DNA of 64,000 bases from Streptomyces cadmiisoli (GCF_003261055.1 NZ_CP030073.1:6448001-6512000), one strand, 5' to 3'. Positions 45,757-55,051 are shown, numbered from the stretch's first letter. A program made the numbers and translations. Notes: generated from the letters alone by a model not told the origin.

Positions 45757-45871
45757 CGCATGTCCTCCGAGACGTGTCGATGATTCGACGGAAGTGACCG
45801 GATGCGAGTCCGCGCGGGGCGCCAGTGGTGCGGCGCCCCGCGCGGCTCTGGGGATGGGTGCGGGGTGAGGG

Positions 45872-47101
45872 TCAGCCCGTGTACGTGCCGGACTTGGCGG
45901 CGTTCCAGGCGCCGTTCTCGACGGAGTAGACGGTGAGCTGCTTGTTCGTCGCGTCACCGAACTCGTCGAAGGAGACCTTGCCGGTCACACCGTCGAAGGA
46001 GACACCCTGCATGGCCTCGGTGACCTTGGCGCGGGCGTCGTCGGGGAGCTTGCCGTCGTTGCCCTCGACGACCGACTTCACGGCCTCGATGATCGCCCAG
46101 GCCGAGTCGTACGAGTAGCCGCCGTACGCCTCGTAGGCCTCCTTGTAGCCCGCGGCCTCGTAGTTGGCGACGAACTCCTTGGCGGAGGGGAGGTCCTCGA
46201 CGGGCGCGCCGACGGAGGTGGCGAGGTCGCCGGTACCGCTGGCGCCGGCCAGCTTGATGAAGTCGGCGCTGTAGATGCCGTCACCGCCGACCAGCGGGAT
46301 CTTGGCGCCGGCGGCCTTGATCTGCTTGCTGAGCGGGCCGGCCTGCGGGTACTCGCCGCCGTAGTAGACGACGTCCGCGCCGGAGCTCTTGACCTTGGTG
46401 GCGACCGCGGAGAAGTCCTTGGTCTCGGGGTCGATGTGCTCGGTGCCGACGATCTCGCCGCCGAGCTTCTCGAACTCCGCGGAGAAGGTGGCGGCCAGGC
46501 CCGCGCCGTAGGTCTTCTTGTCGTCGATGACGAAGACCTTCTTCTTCTTGGCGTCGTTGTAGACGTACTGCGCGGCGAACGGGCCCTGGATGGCGTCCGT
46601 GGTCGCGGTGCGGAAGTACGACTTGTACGTGCGGGCCTTCGACGTCTGCCAGTCCGGGCCCTGGGTGAGGGCCGGGTTGGTGTTGGCCGGGGAGACCTCG
46701 ACGAGCTTCGCGTCGTCGAAGACCTTCTGCATCGACTCGGCGACGGAGGAGTTCAACGGGCCGACGACGCCGAGGACTTCCTTGTCGGCGACGAACTTGG
46801 TCGCGTTCTGCTGGCCCGCGGAGGGCTGGGCCTGGTCGTCGAGGGCCTCGATCTTGAAGGTGACGCCCTCGACGTACTTCTCCTTGTTGGCCGTCTTGGC
46901 GGCCAGGTCGACGGAGTTCTTGATACCGAGACCCAGCGCGGACAGGTCGCCGGTCAGCGGGGCGTCGACGCCGATGGTGACGGTGATGCCACCGCCGCCG
47001 TTGGACGAGCCACCGTCCTCGTCGCGCGAGCCGCAGGCGGTGAGGGTAAGTGCTCCCGCCGCCAGCGCGGCGGTTATGGCGATGAGTGAACGTTGACGCA
47101 C
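45872..47101 (-). CDS. livK: Branched-chain amino acid ABC transporter substrate-binding lipoprotein
   Basis: A 409-residue periplasmic-type binding protein anchored as a lipoprotein. The signal peptide ends in lipobox LTAC (Cys at about residue 23), followed by a Gly/Ser/Asp linker. The mature part shows TIGVDAPLTGDLSALGLGIK, FVADKEVLGVVGPLNSSVAE, the aromatic/Ser ligand loop and VYYGGEYPQAGPLSKQIKAA, all typical of the Leu/Ile/Val (type I) fold. GTG at 47101 follows AAAGGA at six bases. It is the first gene of the liv operon; the operon promoter should lie in the 287 bases upstream. Confidence 0.94.
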   Translation of the reverse strand: MRQRSLIAITAALAAGALTLTACGSRDEDGGSSNGGGGITVTIGVDAPLTGDLSALGLGIKNSVDLAAKTANKEKYVEGVTFKIEALDDQAQPSAGQQNATKFVADKEVLGVVGPLNSSVAESMQKVFDDAKLVEVSPANTNPALTQGPDWQTSKARTYKSYFRTATTDAIQGPFAAQYVYNDAKKKKVFVIDDKKTYGAGLAATFSAEFEKLGGEIVGTEHIDPETKDFSAVATKVKSSGADVVYYGGEYPQAGPLSKQIKAAGAKIPLVGGDGIYSADFIKLAGASGTGDLATSVGAPVEDLPSAKEFVANYEAAGYKEAYEAYGGYSYDSAWAIIEAVKSVVEGNDGKLPDDARAKVTEAMQGVSFDGVTGKVSFDEFGDATNKQLTVYSVENGAWNAAKSGTYTG

Positions 47102-47388
47102 GATCAGTCCTTTCCCTGGCGCGGCTCTTCCCCACGGAAGACGCCGAGTCGAGCGCTTGGGCCGAATGCGGCGCCCAATGACGTCGATTCCGACGGCGCG
47201 GTGACTGGCCGTGACTCTAAGCGCGCGTGGGGAACGTGGAGGAGAGTCTGACGAAGGCTGTGACGCTCTTGTTATGACACGACGTAATGCAGAGCGGTAC
47301 TGAGCGGGTGGAAGCGCGGAATTCCGGCCGATTCGCGCAGTCCGCATGGTGAGACGCGCAGGACTGTCCATGTGTTATCAGTAGTGTT

Positions 47389-47991
47389 TTAGCGTTTTGG
47401 TGATGTCGCGAACTCGTTGCCGCAGGCTACTTGGAGCGCGTGCGAGAGGTCGCGCGCGTAGCGCTCGCCGAGGATGAAACTGTGGGCTTCCATTGCGCGC
47501 GTATTACGTAGAGTTACATCCAGGAAAGGGAGTCCGACATTCCGCGGCACTTTTCCGCAATCAGTCACTTTCATGGTGATTACGATCTCGCGGGTACCGA
47601 AAGGCGCGCGCGGAATCGAGGCCAGGGAAAGACCGGCGTACGGCTGATCTATCCGCTCCACGGTCACCGGTGGGCCGGACCGCGCGACGAGCTCCACCGC
47701 GAACGCGAAACCGCCGTCGAGGCCCGGTTTCTCCTCGGTGTGCAGGTATGTCACGCCGACCACCTGGGACGGGTGCGCCGCGAGAACGGGGGGCTCCGGT
47801 CCGGGCCGAGTGGCGTAGAGACGGCCGCCGACCGCGGCCAGCGTCGCGACGGTGGCGGCGGCCACGAGGGCACGGCGGTGCCGGTCGCAGAAGCGGACGA
47901 CGCGCCCGCGCGGGGGCCGGACGGCGAGCGGTGCCTCCCACGCGCGCGTGCCCTCACCCGGCTCGACGGGACCGATGCCGCTCAACTCCAC
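47389..47991 (-). CDS. Membrane-anchored protein of unknown function
   Basis: About 200 residues, not recognised. Residues 35-60 form one transmembrane helix (RRALVAAATVATLAAVGGRLYA) after a short basic cytoplasmic tail. The outer domain of about 140 residues contains FAFAVELVARSGPPVTVERI and EIVITMKVTDCGKVPRNVGL. It could be a small beta-sandwich, with two cysteines that might pair. The second half uses unusually AT-rich codons for this genome (for example GTA, CTA, ATT and AAT around 47500-47580). GTG at 47991 overlaps the upstream lipoprotein gene by 10 bases, so the two form an operon. ATG at 48033 is an alternative start. Confidence 0.7.
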   Translation of the reverse strand: MELSGIGPVEPGEGTRAWEAPLAVRPPRGRVVRFCDRHRRALVAAATVATLAAVGGRLYATRPGPEPPVLAAHPSQVVGVTYLHTEEKPGLDGGFAFAVELVARSGPPVTVERIDQPYAGLSLASIPRAPFGTREIVITMKVTDCGKVPRNVGLPFLDVTLRNTRAMEAHSFILGERYARDLSHALQVACGNEFATSPKR

Positions 47992-48395
47992 GGCCCTGCC
48001 GTCGGACCGCCGTCGCGGTACCGCTCGGCGCACCGGTCGCCCGCCCGACGGTCGATCAACTCCCTTGCCGCCGCGTCCCCTTCGTGGTCCTTCTCGGCGC
48101 GGGCGGCGTCCACCACGTCCATCAGGATCTCGTACTGCCCGTTGGACAGGCCCATCGACTGGTAGTCACCGTAGGTGTCCTCGTCGAGCACTTCGCGGGA
48201 CCAGTGCGCGACGATTTGCGCGCACAACTCCTCGGGCGGGGTGGCGGACGGTGACGGTGGCTCCGCCGGTGGCGCGGCGGAGGTGCGCGTCTCGTCCCGC
48301 GCGCCGTCGGCTCCGGCACAGCCGCCGAGCGGCGCGCCGGCCAGGAGCGCCGACACGAGCGCCACCGCGGTCGCGTGACGCCCTCCCCTTGTCAT
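47982..48395 (-). CDS. Small predicted lipoprotein
   Basis: A 137-residue protein with a signal peptide and lipobox LGGC (Cys26), so it should be attached to the outer face of the membrane. A Pro/Ser/Ala linker (about 30-52) leads to a helical domain of 80 residues (EELCAQIVAHWSREVLDEDT, then GQYEILMDVVDAARAEKDHE). The cysteines at about 57 and 122 could pair. No family recognised. It is co-transcribed with the overlapping membrane protein gene, and a joint envelope role is plausible. ATG at 48395 has a GGGGAGGG stretch a few bases upstream. Upstream DNA is repeat-rich. Confidence 0.75.
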   Translation of the reverse strand: MTRGGRHATAVALVSALLAGAPLGGCAGADGARDETRTSAAPPAEPPSPSATPPEELCAQIVAHWSREVLDEDTYGDYQSMGLSNGQYEILMDVVDAARAEKDHEGDAAARELIDRRAGDRCAERYRDGGPTAGPWS

Positions 48396-48815
48396 GCCTC
48401 GACGCTAAGGCGCGGGAAGCTCCGGGGCAACGGGCGGGCGGGTGACGGGAGTTCGGGGGAGTCCGGGAGAGTTCGAGGGGTGGAGTGGGTGCGGGGTGGG
48501 AGGGGAGTGTCGGGCGCTGGCGCTGGCGCTGGCGCTGGCTGCGGCTGCGGGTGTGGGTGGGAGTGGGGGTGTGCGGGCGCCGGCGGGGGTGGGGGTGTGT
48601 GCGGGTGTGGACCTGTGTGACCCGGGCGCGCCGACGCGGGCGGCACGGCGCGGTCGGCCCGGCGAGGGGGGCACGGCGCGGTCGGCCCGGCGAGGGGGGC
48701 ACGGCGCGGTCGGCCCGGCGAGGGGGGCACGGCGCGGTCGGCCCGGCGAGGGGGGCACGGCGCGGTCGGCCCGGCGAGGGGGGCTCGCCGGGCGCGGGCG
48801 GGTGGTGAGGCGGGG
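48396..48815. other. Repeat-rich intergenic region, 420 bp
   Basis: No gene supported, although several frames stay open. The plus strand is strongly G-rich (runs such as GGGGTGGAGTGGGTGCGGGG). It contains four copies of GGCGCT/GCTGGC hexamers around 48510-48540 and five copies of a 28-bp repeat (48642-48781). The lipoprotein operon promoter must lie near 48400-48480. Confidence 0.75.
48642..48781. repeat. Five perfect 28-bp tandem repeats
   Basis: Units start at 48642, 48670, 48698, 48726 and 48754. Each begins GGCACGGCGCGGTCGGCC and ends CGGCGAGGGG. The copies are identical by eye. They end 35 bases past the thioesterase stop codon. No protein or RNA role is evident. Confidence 0.95.
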
Positions 48816-49304
48816 TCAGCCGGTCGCGCCCACGTGCGCCCCGTCGCCCGGGTTCACGTCGCGCAGCAGGCAGGTCAGCCGGGCCGTGCACACCCGGCGG
48901 CCCTCCTCGTCGCTGATCACGATCTCGTACGTCGCCGTGGAGCGACCGCGGTGCACGGGCGTGGCCACACCCGTCACCAGGCCGGAACGAACACCCCGGT
49001 GATGCGTGCAGTTCAGGTCGACACCCACGGCGATCTTGCTGATGCCGCCGTGCAGCATGGAGCCGACCGAGCCGAGGGTCTCGGCGAGCACGGCCGAGGC
49101 ACCGCCGTGCAGCAGTCCGTACGGCTGGGTGTTGCCCTCCACCGGCATCGTGCCGACGACGCGCTCGGCCGACGCCTCCAGGATCTGCACGCCCATGCGG
49201 GTGCCCAGGTGCCCGGCGGAGAACAGGGCGGGCAGGTCGACCCCCAGCGCCGCGTACTCGTCGATGACCTCTTGCGGGAACTTCACGCTGTGCTGCTCAC
49301 CCAT
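48816..49304 (-). CDS. PaaI/hotdog-fold acyl-CoA thioesterase
   Basis: A 162-residue hotdog thioesterase of the PaaI/DUF4442 type, which releases free acids from CoA esters. LLHGGASAVLAETLGSVGSM (about 64-83) holds the HGG motif and catalytic acidic residue. VGVDLNCTHHRGVRSGLVTG is the second conserved strand with the usual NxxH pattern. ATG at 49304. A perfect 8-bp palindrome lies 38 bases upstream (49342-49361) and may be its operator. It follows the fdhF-like gene on the same strand with a 51-base gap, so read-through is possible. Substrate unknown. Confidence 0.88.
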   Translation of the reverse strand: MGEQHSVKFPQEVIDEYAALGVDLPALFSAGHLGTRMGVQILEASAERVVGTMPVEGNTQPYGLLHGGASAVLAETLGSVGSMLHGGISKIAVGVDLNCTHHRGVRSGLVTGVATPVHRGRSTATYEIVISDEEGRRVCTARLTCLLRDVNPGDGAHVGATG

Positions 49305-49341
49305 GGGGCCCGGCTCCGATTCGCTCTCGTCGTGTACAAGT

Positions 49342-49361
49342 GACTGAGCAAACGCTCAGTC
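49342..49361. promoter_or_regulatory. Perfect palindrome GACTGAGC-N4-GCTCAGTC
   Basis: An 8-bp inverted repeat with an AAAC spacer. It spans the stop codon of the fdhF-like gene and ends 38 bases upstream of the thioesterase start. The form is typical of TetR-family operators; the alternative is a terminator hairpin for the fdhF-like gene. Confidence 0.5.
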
Positions 49362-51635
49362 GGTCGTCGATTGTTCCAGACGGACGACCACGGACTTGCT
49401 GGCCGGTGTGTTGCTGGTGTCCGCGGTGGCGTCCAGCGGGACGAGCACGTTGGTCTCGGGGTAGTAGGCGGCGGCGCATCCGCGCGCCGTCGGATAGAGC
49501 ACGATCCGGAAACCGGGCGCCCGCCGCTCCACGCCGTCTTTCCACTCGCCGACCAGGTCCACGTATGACCCGTCCGCGACGTTCAGCTCGCGTGCGTCCT
49601 CCGGGTTCACGAGGACGATCCGGCGGCCGTTCCTGATGCCCCGGTAGCGGTCGTCCAGGCCGTAGATCGTGGTGTTGTACTGGTCGTGGGAGCGCAGCGT
49701 CTGGAGCAGCAGCCGGCCCTCGGGCAGCTTCGGGTACTCCACCGGCGCGGCGGTGAAGTTGGCCTTGCCGGTCGCGGTGGGGAAGCGGCGCTCGTCGCGC
49801 GGGGCGTGCGGCAGGGTGAAGCCGCCGGGGCGAGCCACCCGCGCGTTGAAGTCCTCGAAACCGGGGACGACCCGCGCGATGCGGTCACGGATCGTGGCGT
49901 AGTCCTTCTCGAACTCCTCCCACGGCACCTTGCTGCTCTCGCCCAGCACCCGGCGGGCCAGTCGGCAGACGATCGCCGGCTCGGACAGCAGGCGCGAGCT
50001 CGCGGGCTCCAGGCGGCCGCGGGAGGCGTGCACCATGCCCATGGAGTCCTCCACGGTCACGAACTGCTCGCCGCTGCCCTGGAGATCACGCTCGGTGCGC
50101 CCGAGCGTGGGCAGGATCAGCGCACGCGCGCCCGTGACGGCGTGACTGCGGTTGAGCTTCGTCGAGACGTGCACGGTCAGGCGGGCACGGCGCATCGCCG
50201 CCTCGGTGACCTCGGTGTCGGGGGAGGCGGCCACGAAGTTGCCGCCCATCGCGAAGAAGACCTTCGCCTCGCCGTCGCGCAGGGCCCGGATCGCCCGGAC
50301 CACGTCAAAGCCGTGCTCGCGCGGCGGAGCGAAGCCGAACTCCTTCTCCAGGGCGTCCAGGAAGGCGGGCGCCGGGCGTTCGAAGATGCCCATCGTGCGG
50401 TCGCCCTGCACGTTCGAGTGGCCGCGCACCGGGCACACGCCCGCGCCGGGCCGGCCGATGTTGCCGCGCAGGAGCAGGAAGTTGACCACCTCACGGATGG
50501 TGGGCACCGCGTGCTTGTGCTGGGTCAGGCCCATCGCCCAGCAGACGATGGTGCGCCGGGAGGCGAGGACCATGTCCAGCGCCTCCGCTATCTCCTCACG
50601 CGTCAGGCCGGTCGCGGCGAGCGTCTCCTCCCAGTCGGCGGCGCGCGCGGTCGCGGCGAACTCCTCGTACCCGTGCGTGTGCTCGCGCACGAAGTCCTCG
50701 TCGACCGCGCCCGCGGTCTCCACGATCAGCTTGTTCAGCAGGCGGAAGAGAGCCTGGTCGCCGCCGATGCGGATCTGGAGGAACAGATCCGTGAGCGCCG
50801 CCCCGGTCGCCAGGCCCTTGGGGGTCTGCGGGTTCTTGAAGCGCTCCAGACCGGCCTCGGGCAGCGGATTGACGCTGATGATCTTCGCGCCGCCGGCCTT
50901 GGCCTGCTCCAGGGCGGAGAGCATGCGGGGGTGGTTCGTGCCCGGGTTCTGACCGGCGACGATGATCAGGTCGGCCTGGTGGAGGTCCTCCAGCAGGACA
51001 CTGCCCTTGCCGATGCCGATCGTCTCGGAGAGCGCCGAACCGGACGACTCGTGGCACATGTTCGAGCAGTCGGGCAGGTTGTTCGTGCCCAGCTCGCGCG
51101 CGAACAGCTGGTAGAGGAACGCGGCCTCGTTGCTCGTGCGCCCCGAGGTGTAGAAGACGGACTCGTCGGGGGAGCCGAGCCCGGCGAGCTCCTCGGCGAT
51201 GATGTCGAAGGCGCGCTCCCAGGAGACCGGTTCGTAGTGCTCGCCGCCCTCGGGCAGGTACATGGGGTGGGTCAGCCGCCCCTGCTGACCGAGCCAGTAG
51301 CCACTGCGCCGCGCGAGGTCCGCCACCGGGTGCGCGGCGAAGAACTCCGGTGTCACCCGGCGCAGTGTGGCCTCCTCGGCGACCGCCTTCGCGCCGTTCT
51401 CACAGAACTCCGCCATGTGCCGGTGCTCCGGCTCCGGCCAGGCGCAGCCGGGGCAGTCGAAGCCGTCCTTCTGGTTGACCCGCAGCAGCGTCAACGCCGT
51501 GCGCTTCACACCCATCTGCTGCTGGGCGATGCGCAGGGTGTGCCCGATGGCCGGCAGCCCGGCCGCCGAGCGCTGCGGTTCGGCGACCTGCGGTGCGTCC
51601 TGAACCGGGTCGGCCTTCGGCGGCTTCGTGGCCAT
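49356..51635 (-). CDS. FdhF/YdeP family molybdopterin oxidoreductase
   Basis: A 759-residue molybdenum enzyme of the FdhF/YdeP group, related to formate dehydrogenase alpha subunits. The N-terminus has only a CPGC pair (C61, C64) rather than a four-cysteine 4Fe-4S motif, as in YdeP. SGRTSNEAAFLYQLFARELG and NMCHESSGSALSETIGIGKG surround the metal site. AGQNPGTNHPRMLSALEQAK, MGLTQHKHAVPTIREVVNFL and GRPGAGVCPVRGHSNVQGDR bind the two guanine dinucleotides. No electron-transfer subunit or fdhD gene is adjacent, so the reaction and partner are unknown. ATG at 51635 has AAGGGGAG seven bases upstream. Divergent from polA. Confidence 0.9.
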   Translation of the reverse strand: MATKPPKADPVQDAPQVAEPQRSAAGLPAIGHTLRIAQQQMGVKRTALTLLRVNQKDGFDCPGCAWPEPEHRHMAEFCENGAKAVAEEATLRRVTPEFFAAHPVADLARRSGYWLGQQGRLTHPMYLPEGGEHYEPVSWERAFDIIAEELAGLGSPDESVFYTSGRTSNEAAFLYQLFARELGTNNLPDCSNMCHESSGSALSETIGIGKGSVLLEDLHQADLIIVAGQNPGTNHPRMLSALEQAKAGGAKIISVNPLPEAGLERFKNPQTPKGLATGAALTDLFLQIRIGGDQALFRLLNKLIVETAGAVDEDFVREHTHGYEEFAATARAADWEETLAATGLTREEIAEALDMVLASRRTIVCWAMGLTQHKHAVPTIREVVNFLLLRGNIGRPGAGVCPVRGHSNVQGDRTMGIFERPAPAFLDALEKEFGFAPPREHGFDVVRAIRALRDGEAKVFFAMGGNFVAASPDTEVTEAAMRRARLTVHVSTKLNRSHAVTGARALILPTLGRTERDLQGSGEQFVTVEDSMGMVHASRGRLEPASSRLLSEPAIVCRLARRVLGESSKVPWEEFEKDYATIRDRIARVVPGFEDFNARVARPGGFTLPHAPRDERRFPTATGKANFTAAPVEYPKLPEGRLLLQTLRSHDQYNTTIYGLDDRYRGIRNGRRIVLVNPEDARELNVADGSYVDLVGEWKDGVERRAPGFRIVLYPTARGCAAAYYPETNVLVPLDATADTSNTPASKSVVVRLEQSTTD

Positions 51636-52312
51636 CGCCCACTCCCCTTCGAGTGCGTGTGTGAGATACGTCTCCGATACTCGCACGCGCCACCGACACC
51701 GTTGCCGGGCGGGCCCGCGGCGGCCGCGAACGCATCCCGTGCCGTGGACTGCCGTGGACTGCCGTGGACTGCCGGGGTGGCAGGGGCAGTTGGGGGCTGG
51801 CTTGATGAGGGTGTGGTTATTTGTGGGCAGTTGGGATGTTTGCGGCGAGTTTGGGCGTAGTCGTGGTCGGGTGCGGATGCAGGCGGATGGGTGCGGCCGT
51901 GGACGGGCGCAGCCGAGGCGGTCGGGTGTGGCCGTGAGTCGGGGCGGCCGTAGGGGGGCGGGTGTGGCAGTGGGCCGGTGATGGGCTTGAGGGCGGCGGG
52001 GGCCTGGGGGCGGCGGGCGTCGGGGCTGATGGCGGGGTGGCGGGATGGCGGGGTGGCGCGCGGCGGAGGCCGGGGCTGCCGGCGTGGTGGCTCTGTGGTA
52101 GCCGGGTCTGCCGGCGGGGTGGCGCCGGCAGCGGCCGCCGTGCCGCTGTACCCGCAGGCCGACGAAGGCCGGGGCGCCCGTGCCATGGGGTGGATCGGGG
52201 ACGGAGCCCGAGGGGCCGCCGCGCCGCGGTCGCCGCCGACTCGGGTCGGCCGTCCGCTGCGGCGGGCGGCGGGCGGGGCCGAGTGTCAGTGGCACGTGGC
52301 AGGATCGGGGGC
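51636..52312. other. Divergent intergenic region between the fdhF-like gene and polA, 677 bp
   Basis: No gene supported. Three perfect tandem copies of GCCGTGGACT occupy 51741-51770. From about 51775 to 52100 the plus strand is strongly G/T biased with many GGG runs. Several frames stay open but lack binding sites and recognisable products. Both promoters should lie here; no clear -35/-10 pairs were identified. Confidence 0.6.
51741..51770. repeat. Three 10-bp tandem repeats
   Basis: GCCGTGGACT repeated exactly three times, followed by a partial copy (GCCG). It lies about 105 bases upstream of the fdhF-like start. Confidence 0.95.
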
Positions 52313-55039
52313 GTGGCAGAGACAGCATCGAAGAAGACCGACAGCACCGCCGGCGGCAGCCGTCCGCGCCTGATGCTCATGGACGGGCACTCGCTCGCCT
52401 ACCGAGCGTTCTTCGCGCTGCCCGCGGAGAACTTCACGACGGCGACTGGCCAGCCGACGAACGCGATCTACGGCTTCGCGTCGATGCTGGCCAACACGCT
52501 CCGTGACGAGGAACCCACGCACTTCGCGGTGGCCTTCGACGTCTCCCGCAAGACCTGGCGCTCCGAGGAGTTCACGGAGTACAAGGCGAACCGCTCCAAG
52601 ACCCCGGACGAGTTCAAGGGCCAGGTGGAGCTGATCGGCGAGCTGCTCGACGCGATGCACGCCGAGCGCTTCGCCGTCGAGGGGTTCGAGGCCGACGACA
52701 TCATCGCCACGCTCGCCACCCAGGCCGAGGCCGAGGGCTACGAGGTGCTGATCGTCACCGGCGACCGCGACTCCTTCCAGCTGGTCTCCGAGAACACGAC
52801 CGTCCTGTACCCGACGAAGGGCGTCTCGGAGCTGACCCGGTTCACCCCCGAGAAGGTATTCGAGAAGTACGGGTTGACGCCCGCGCAGTACCCGGACTTC
52901 GCGGCCCTGCGCGGCGACCCGTCGGACAACCTGCCCGGCATTCCCGGCGTCGGCGAGAAGACGGCCGCGAAGTGGATCAACCAGTTCGGTTCCTTCGCCG
53001 AGCTCGTGGACCGTGTCGAGGAGGTCAAGGGCAAGGCCGGCCAGAACCTCCGCGACCACCTGGAGGCGGTGAAGCTGAACCGCCGGCTGACCGAGCTGGA
53101 GCGGCAGGTCGAGCTGCCCAGGGCCGTCACCGACCTGGCCCGCGAGCCGTACGACCGCAAGGCGGTCTCCCTGGTGCTCGACACCCTGGAGATCAGGAAC
53201 CCGTCGCTGCGCGAGCGGCTGTTCGGTGTGGACCCGGGCGCCGAGGAGGCCGAGGCCACCCCGGTCGTTGTCGACGGCGTGGAACTCGACGGCACGGTGC
53301 TCGGCACCGGCGAGCTGGCCCCGTGGCTCACGGAGCACGGCGCGGGCCCCGTCGGTGTCGCCACGGTCGACACCTGGGCGCTCGGCACCGGCTCGGTGGC
53401 CGAGGTCGCTCTCGCGACGCCCTCGGGACCGGCCGCCTGGTTCGATCCGTCCGAGCTGGACGAGGCCGATGAGACCGCCTTCGCCGCGTGGCTGGCCGAC
53501 GCCGCCCGGCCCAAGGTCTTCCACAACGCCAAGGGCGCCATGCGGGTGTTCGCCGAGCACGGCTGGACCGTCGAGGGCGTCACGATGGACACCGCGCTGG
53601 CCGCCTATCTGGTCAAGCCGGGCCGCCGCTCGTTCGACCTGGAGGCGCTCTCCCTGGAGTACCTGCACCGGGAGCTGACCCCCGCCGCCACCGCCGACGG
53701 ACAGCTGGCGTTCGGCGCGGACGACGGAGCCGAGGCCGAGGCGCTGATGATCCAGGCCCGTTCGGTCGTCGACCTGGGCGAGGCCTTCGAGGGCCGGCTG
53801 CGCGACGTCGGCGCCGCGGACCTGCTGCGCGACGTGGAGCTGCCCACCTCGGCCCTGCTGGCCCGGATGGAGCGGCACGGCATCGCCTCCGACCGCGCCC
53901 ACCTGGAAGCCATGGAGCAGATGTTCGCCGGTGCCGTGCAGCAGGCGGTCAAGGAGGCCCACGCGGCGGCCGGGCACGAGTTCAACCTGGGCTCGCCCAA
54001 GCAGCTGCAGGAGGTCCTCTTCGGCGAGCTGGCCCTGCCGAAGACCAAGAAGACGAAGACGGGCTACACCACCGACGCGGACGCCCTGGCGTGGCTCGCC
54101 GGCCAGACCGACAACGAACTGCCCGTGATCATGCTCCGCCACCGTGAGCAGGCGAAGCTGCGCGTCACCGTCGAGGGCCTGATCAAGACCATCGCGACGG
54201 ACGGCCGGATCCACACGACCTTCAACCAGACCGTCGCCGCGACCGGCCGCCTGTCCTCCACGGACCCCAACCTGCAGAACATCCCGGTCCGCACCGACGA
54301 GGGCCGGGCGATCCGCCGCGGCTTCGTGGTCGGCGAGGGCTTCGAATCGCTCATGACGGCGGACTACAGCCAGATCGAGCTGCGGGTGATGGCCCATCTG
54401 TCCGAGGACGAGGGCCTGATCGAGGCGTTCACCTCCGGTGAGGACCTGCACACCACGGCCGCCGCGCAGGTGTTCTCCGTCGAGCCGACGGCGGTGGACG
54501 CGGAGATGCGCCGCAAGATCAAGGCGATGTCGTACGGCCTGGCGTACGGGCTGTCGGCCTTCGGCCTCTCGCAGCAGCTGAACATCGAGGCGGGCGAGGC
54601 CCGCGCCCTGATGGACGCCTATTTCGAGCGTTTCGGCGGCGTCCGGGACTACCTGCGCCGAGCCGTGGACGAGGCGAGGGCCACCGGCTACACCGAGACC
54701 CTCTTCGGCCGCCGCCGCTATCTGCCCGACCTCAACAGCGACAACCGTCAGCGCCGCGAGACGGCCGAACGCATGGCCCTCAACGCGCCCATCCAGGGCA
54801 CGGCGGCGGACATCGTCAAGATCGCCATGCTCAAGGTGGACGAGGCCCTGCGGGCCGCGGACCTCAGGTCCCGGATGCTCCTCCAGGTGCACGACGAAAT
54901 CGTCCTGGAGATCGCCCCCGGCGAGCGGGCGGCGACCGAGGAGATCGTCCGCCGCGAGATGGCCGGCGCCGTGCACCTGAGGGCACCGCTGGACGTCTCG
55001 GTGGGCGTGGGCTCCGACTGGGAGTCGGCAGCGCACTAG
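52313..55039 (+). CDS. polA: DNA polymerase I
   Basis: A 908-residue repair polymerase. The 5'-3' exonuclease domain covers about 15-315 (LMLMDGHSLAYRAFFAL, EADDIIATLA, VTGDRDSFQL, LPGIPGVGEKTAAKW). The middle domain (about 340-520) lacks the DxE metal motif of proofreading exonucleases (VGVATVDTWALG in its place), as in other actinobacteria. Polymerase motif A is DYSQIELRVMAHLS, motif B RRKIKAMSYGLAYG and motif C LQVHDEIVLE. GTG at 52313 is preceded by AGGATCGGGGGC. A strong hairpin follows the stop. It fills gaps after Okazaki fragment processing and excision repair. Confidence 0.97.
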   Translation: MAETASKKTDSTAGGSRPRLMLMDGHSLAYRAFFALPAENFTTATGQPTNAIYGFASMLANTLRDEEPTHFAVAFDVSRKTWRSEEFTEYKANRSKTPDEFKGQVELIGELLDAMHAERFAVEGFEADDIIATLATQAEAEGYEVLIVTGDRDSFQLVSENTTVLYPTKGVSELTRFTPEKVFEKYGLTPAQYPDFAALRGDPSDNLPGIPGVGEKTAAKWINQFGSFAELVDRVEEVKGKAGQNLRDHLEAVKLNRRLTELERQVELPRAVTDLAREPYDRKAVSLVLDTLEIRNPSLRERLFGVDPGAEEAEATPVVVDGVELDGTVLGTGELAPWLTEHGAGPVGVATVDTWALGTGSVAEVALATPSGPAAWFDPSELDEADETAFAAWLADAARPKVFHNAKGAMRVFAEHGWTVEGVTMDTALAAYLVKPGRRSFDLEALSLEYLHRELTPAATADGQLAFGADDGAEAEALMIQARSVVDLGEAFEGRLRDVGAADLLRDVELPTSALLARMERHGIASDRAHLEAMEQMFAGAVQQAVKEAHAAAGHEFNLGSPKQLQEVLFGELALPKTKKTKTGYTTDADALAWLAGQTDNELPVIMLRHREQAKLRVTVEGLIKTIATDGRIHTTFNQTVAATGRLSSTDPNLQNIPVRTDEGRAIRRGFVVGEGFESLMTADYSQIELRVMAHLSEDEGLIEAFTSGEDLHTTAAAQVFSVEPTAVDAEMRRKIKAMSYGLAYGLSAFGLSQQLNIEAGEARALMDAYFERFGGVRDYLRRAVDEARATGYTETLFGRRRYLPDLNSDNRQRRETAERMALNAPIQGTAADIVKIAMLKVDEALRAADLRSRMLLQVHDEIVLEIAPGERAATEEIVRREMAGAVHLRAPLDVSVGVGSDWESAAH

Positions 55040-55051
55040 GACCGAGCCCTG

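Noticed and set aside
47102..47388. TTAtGAC-like dyad near 47270 as operator of the liv operon
   Set aside because: Only 5 of 8 positions are symmetric; not distinguishable from chance.
48642..48781. CRISPR array
   Set aside because: The 28-bp units are contiguous with no unique spacers and no cas genes.
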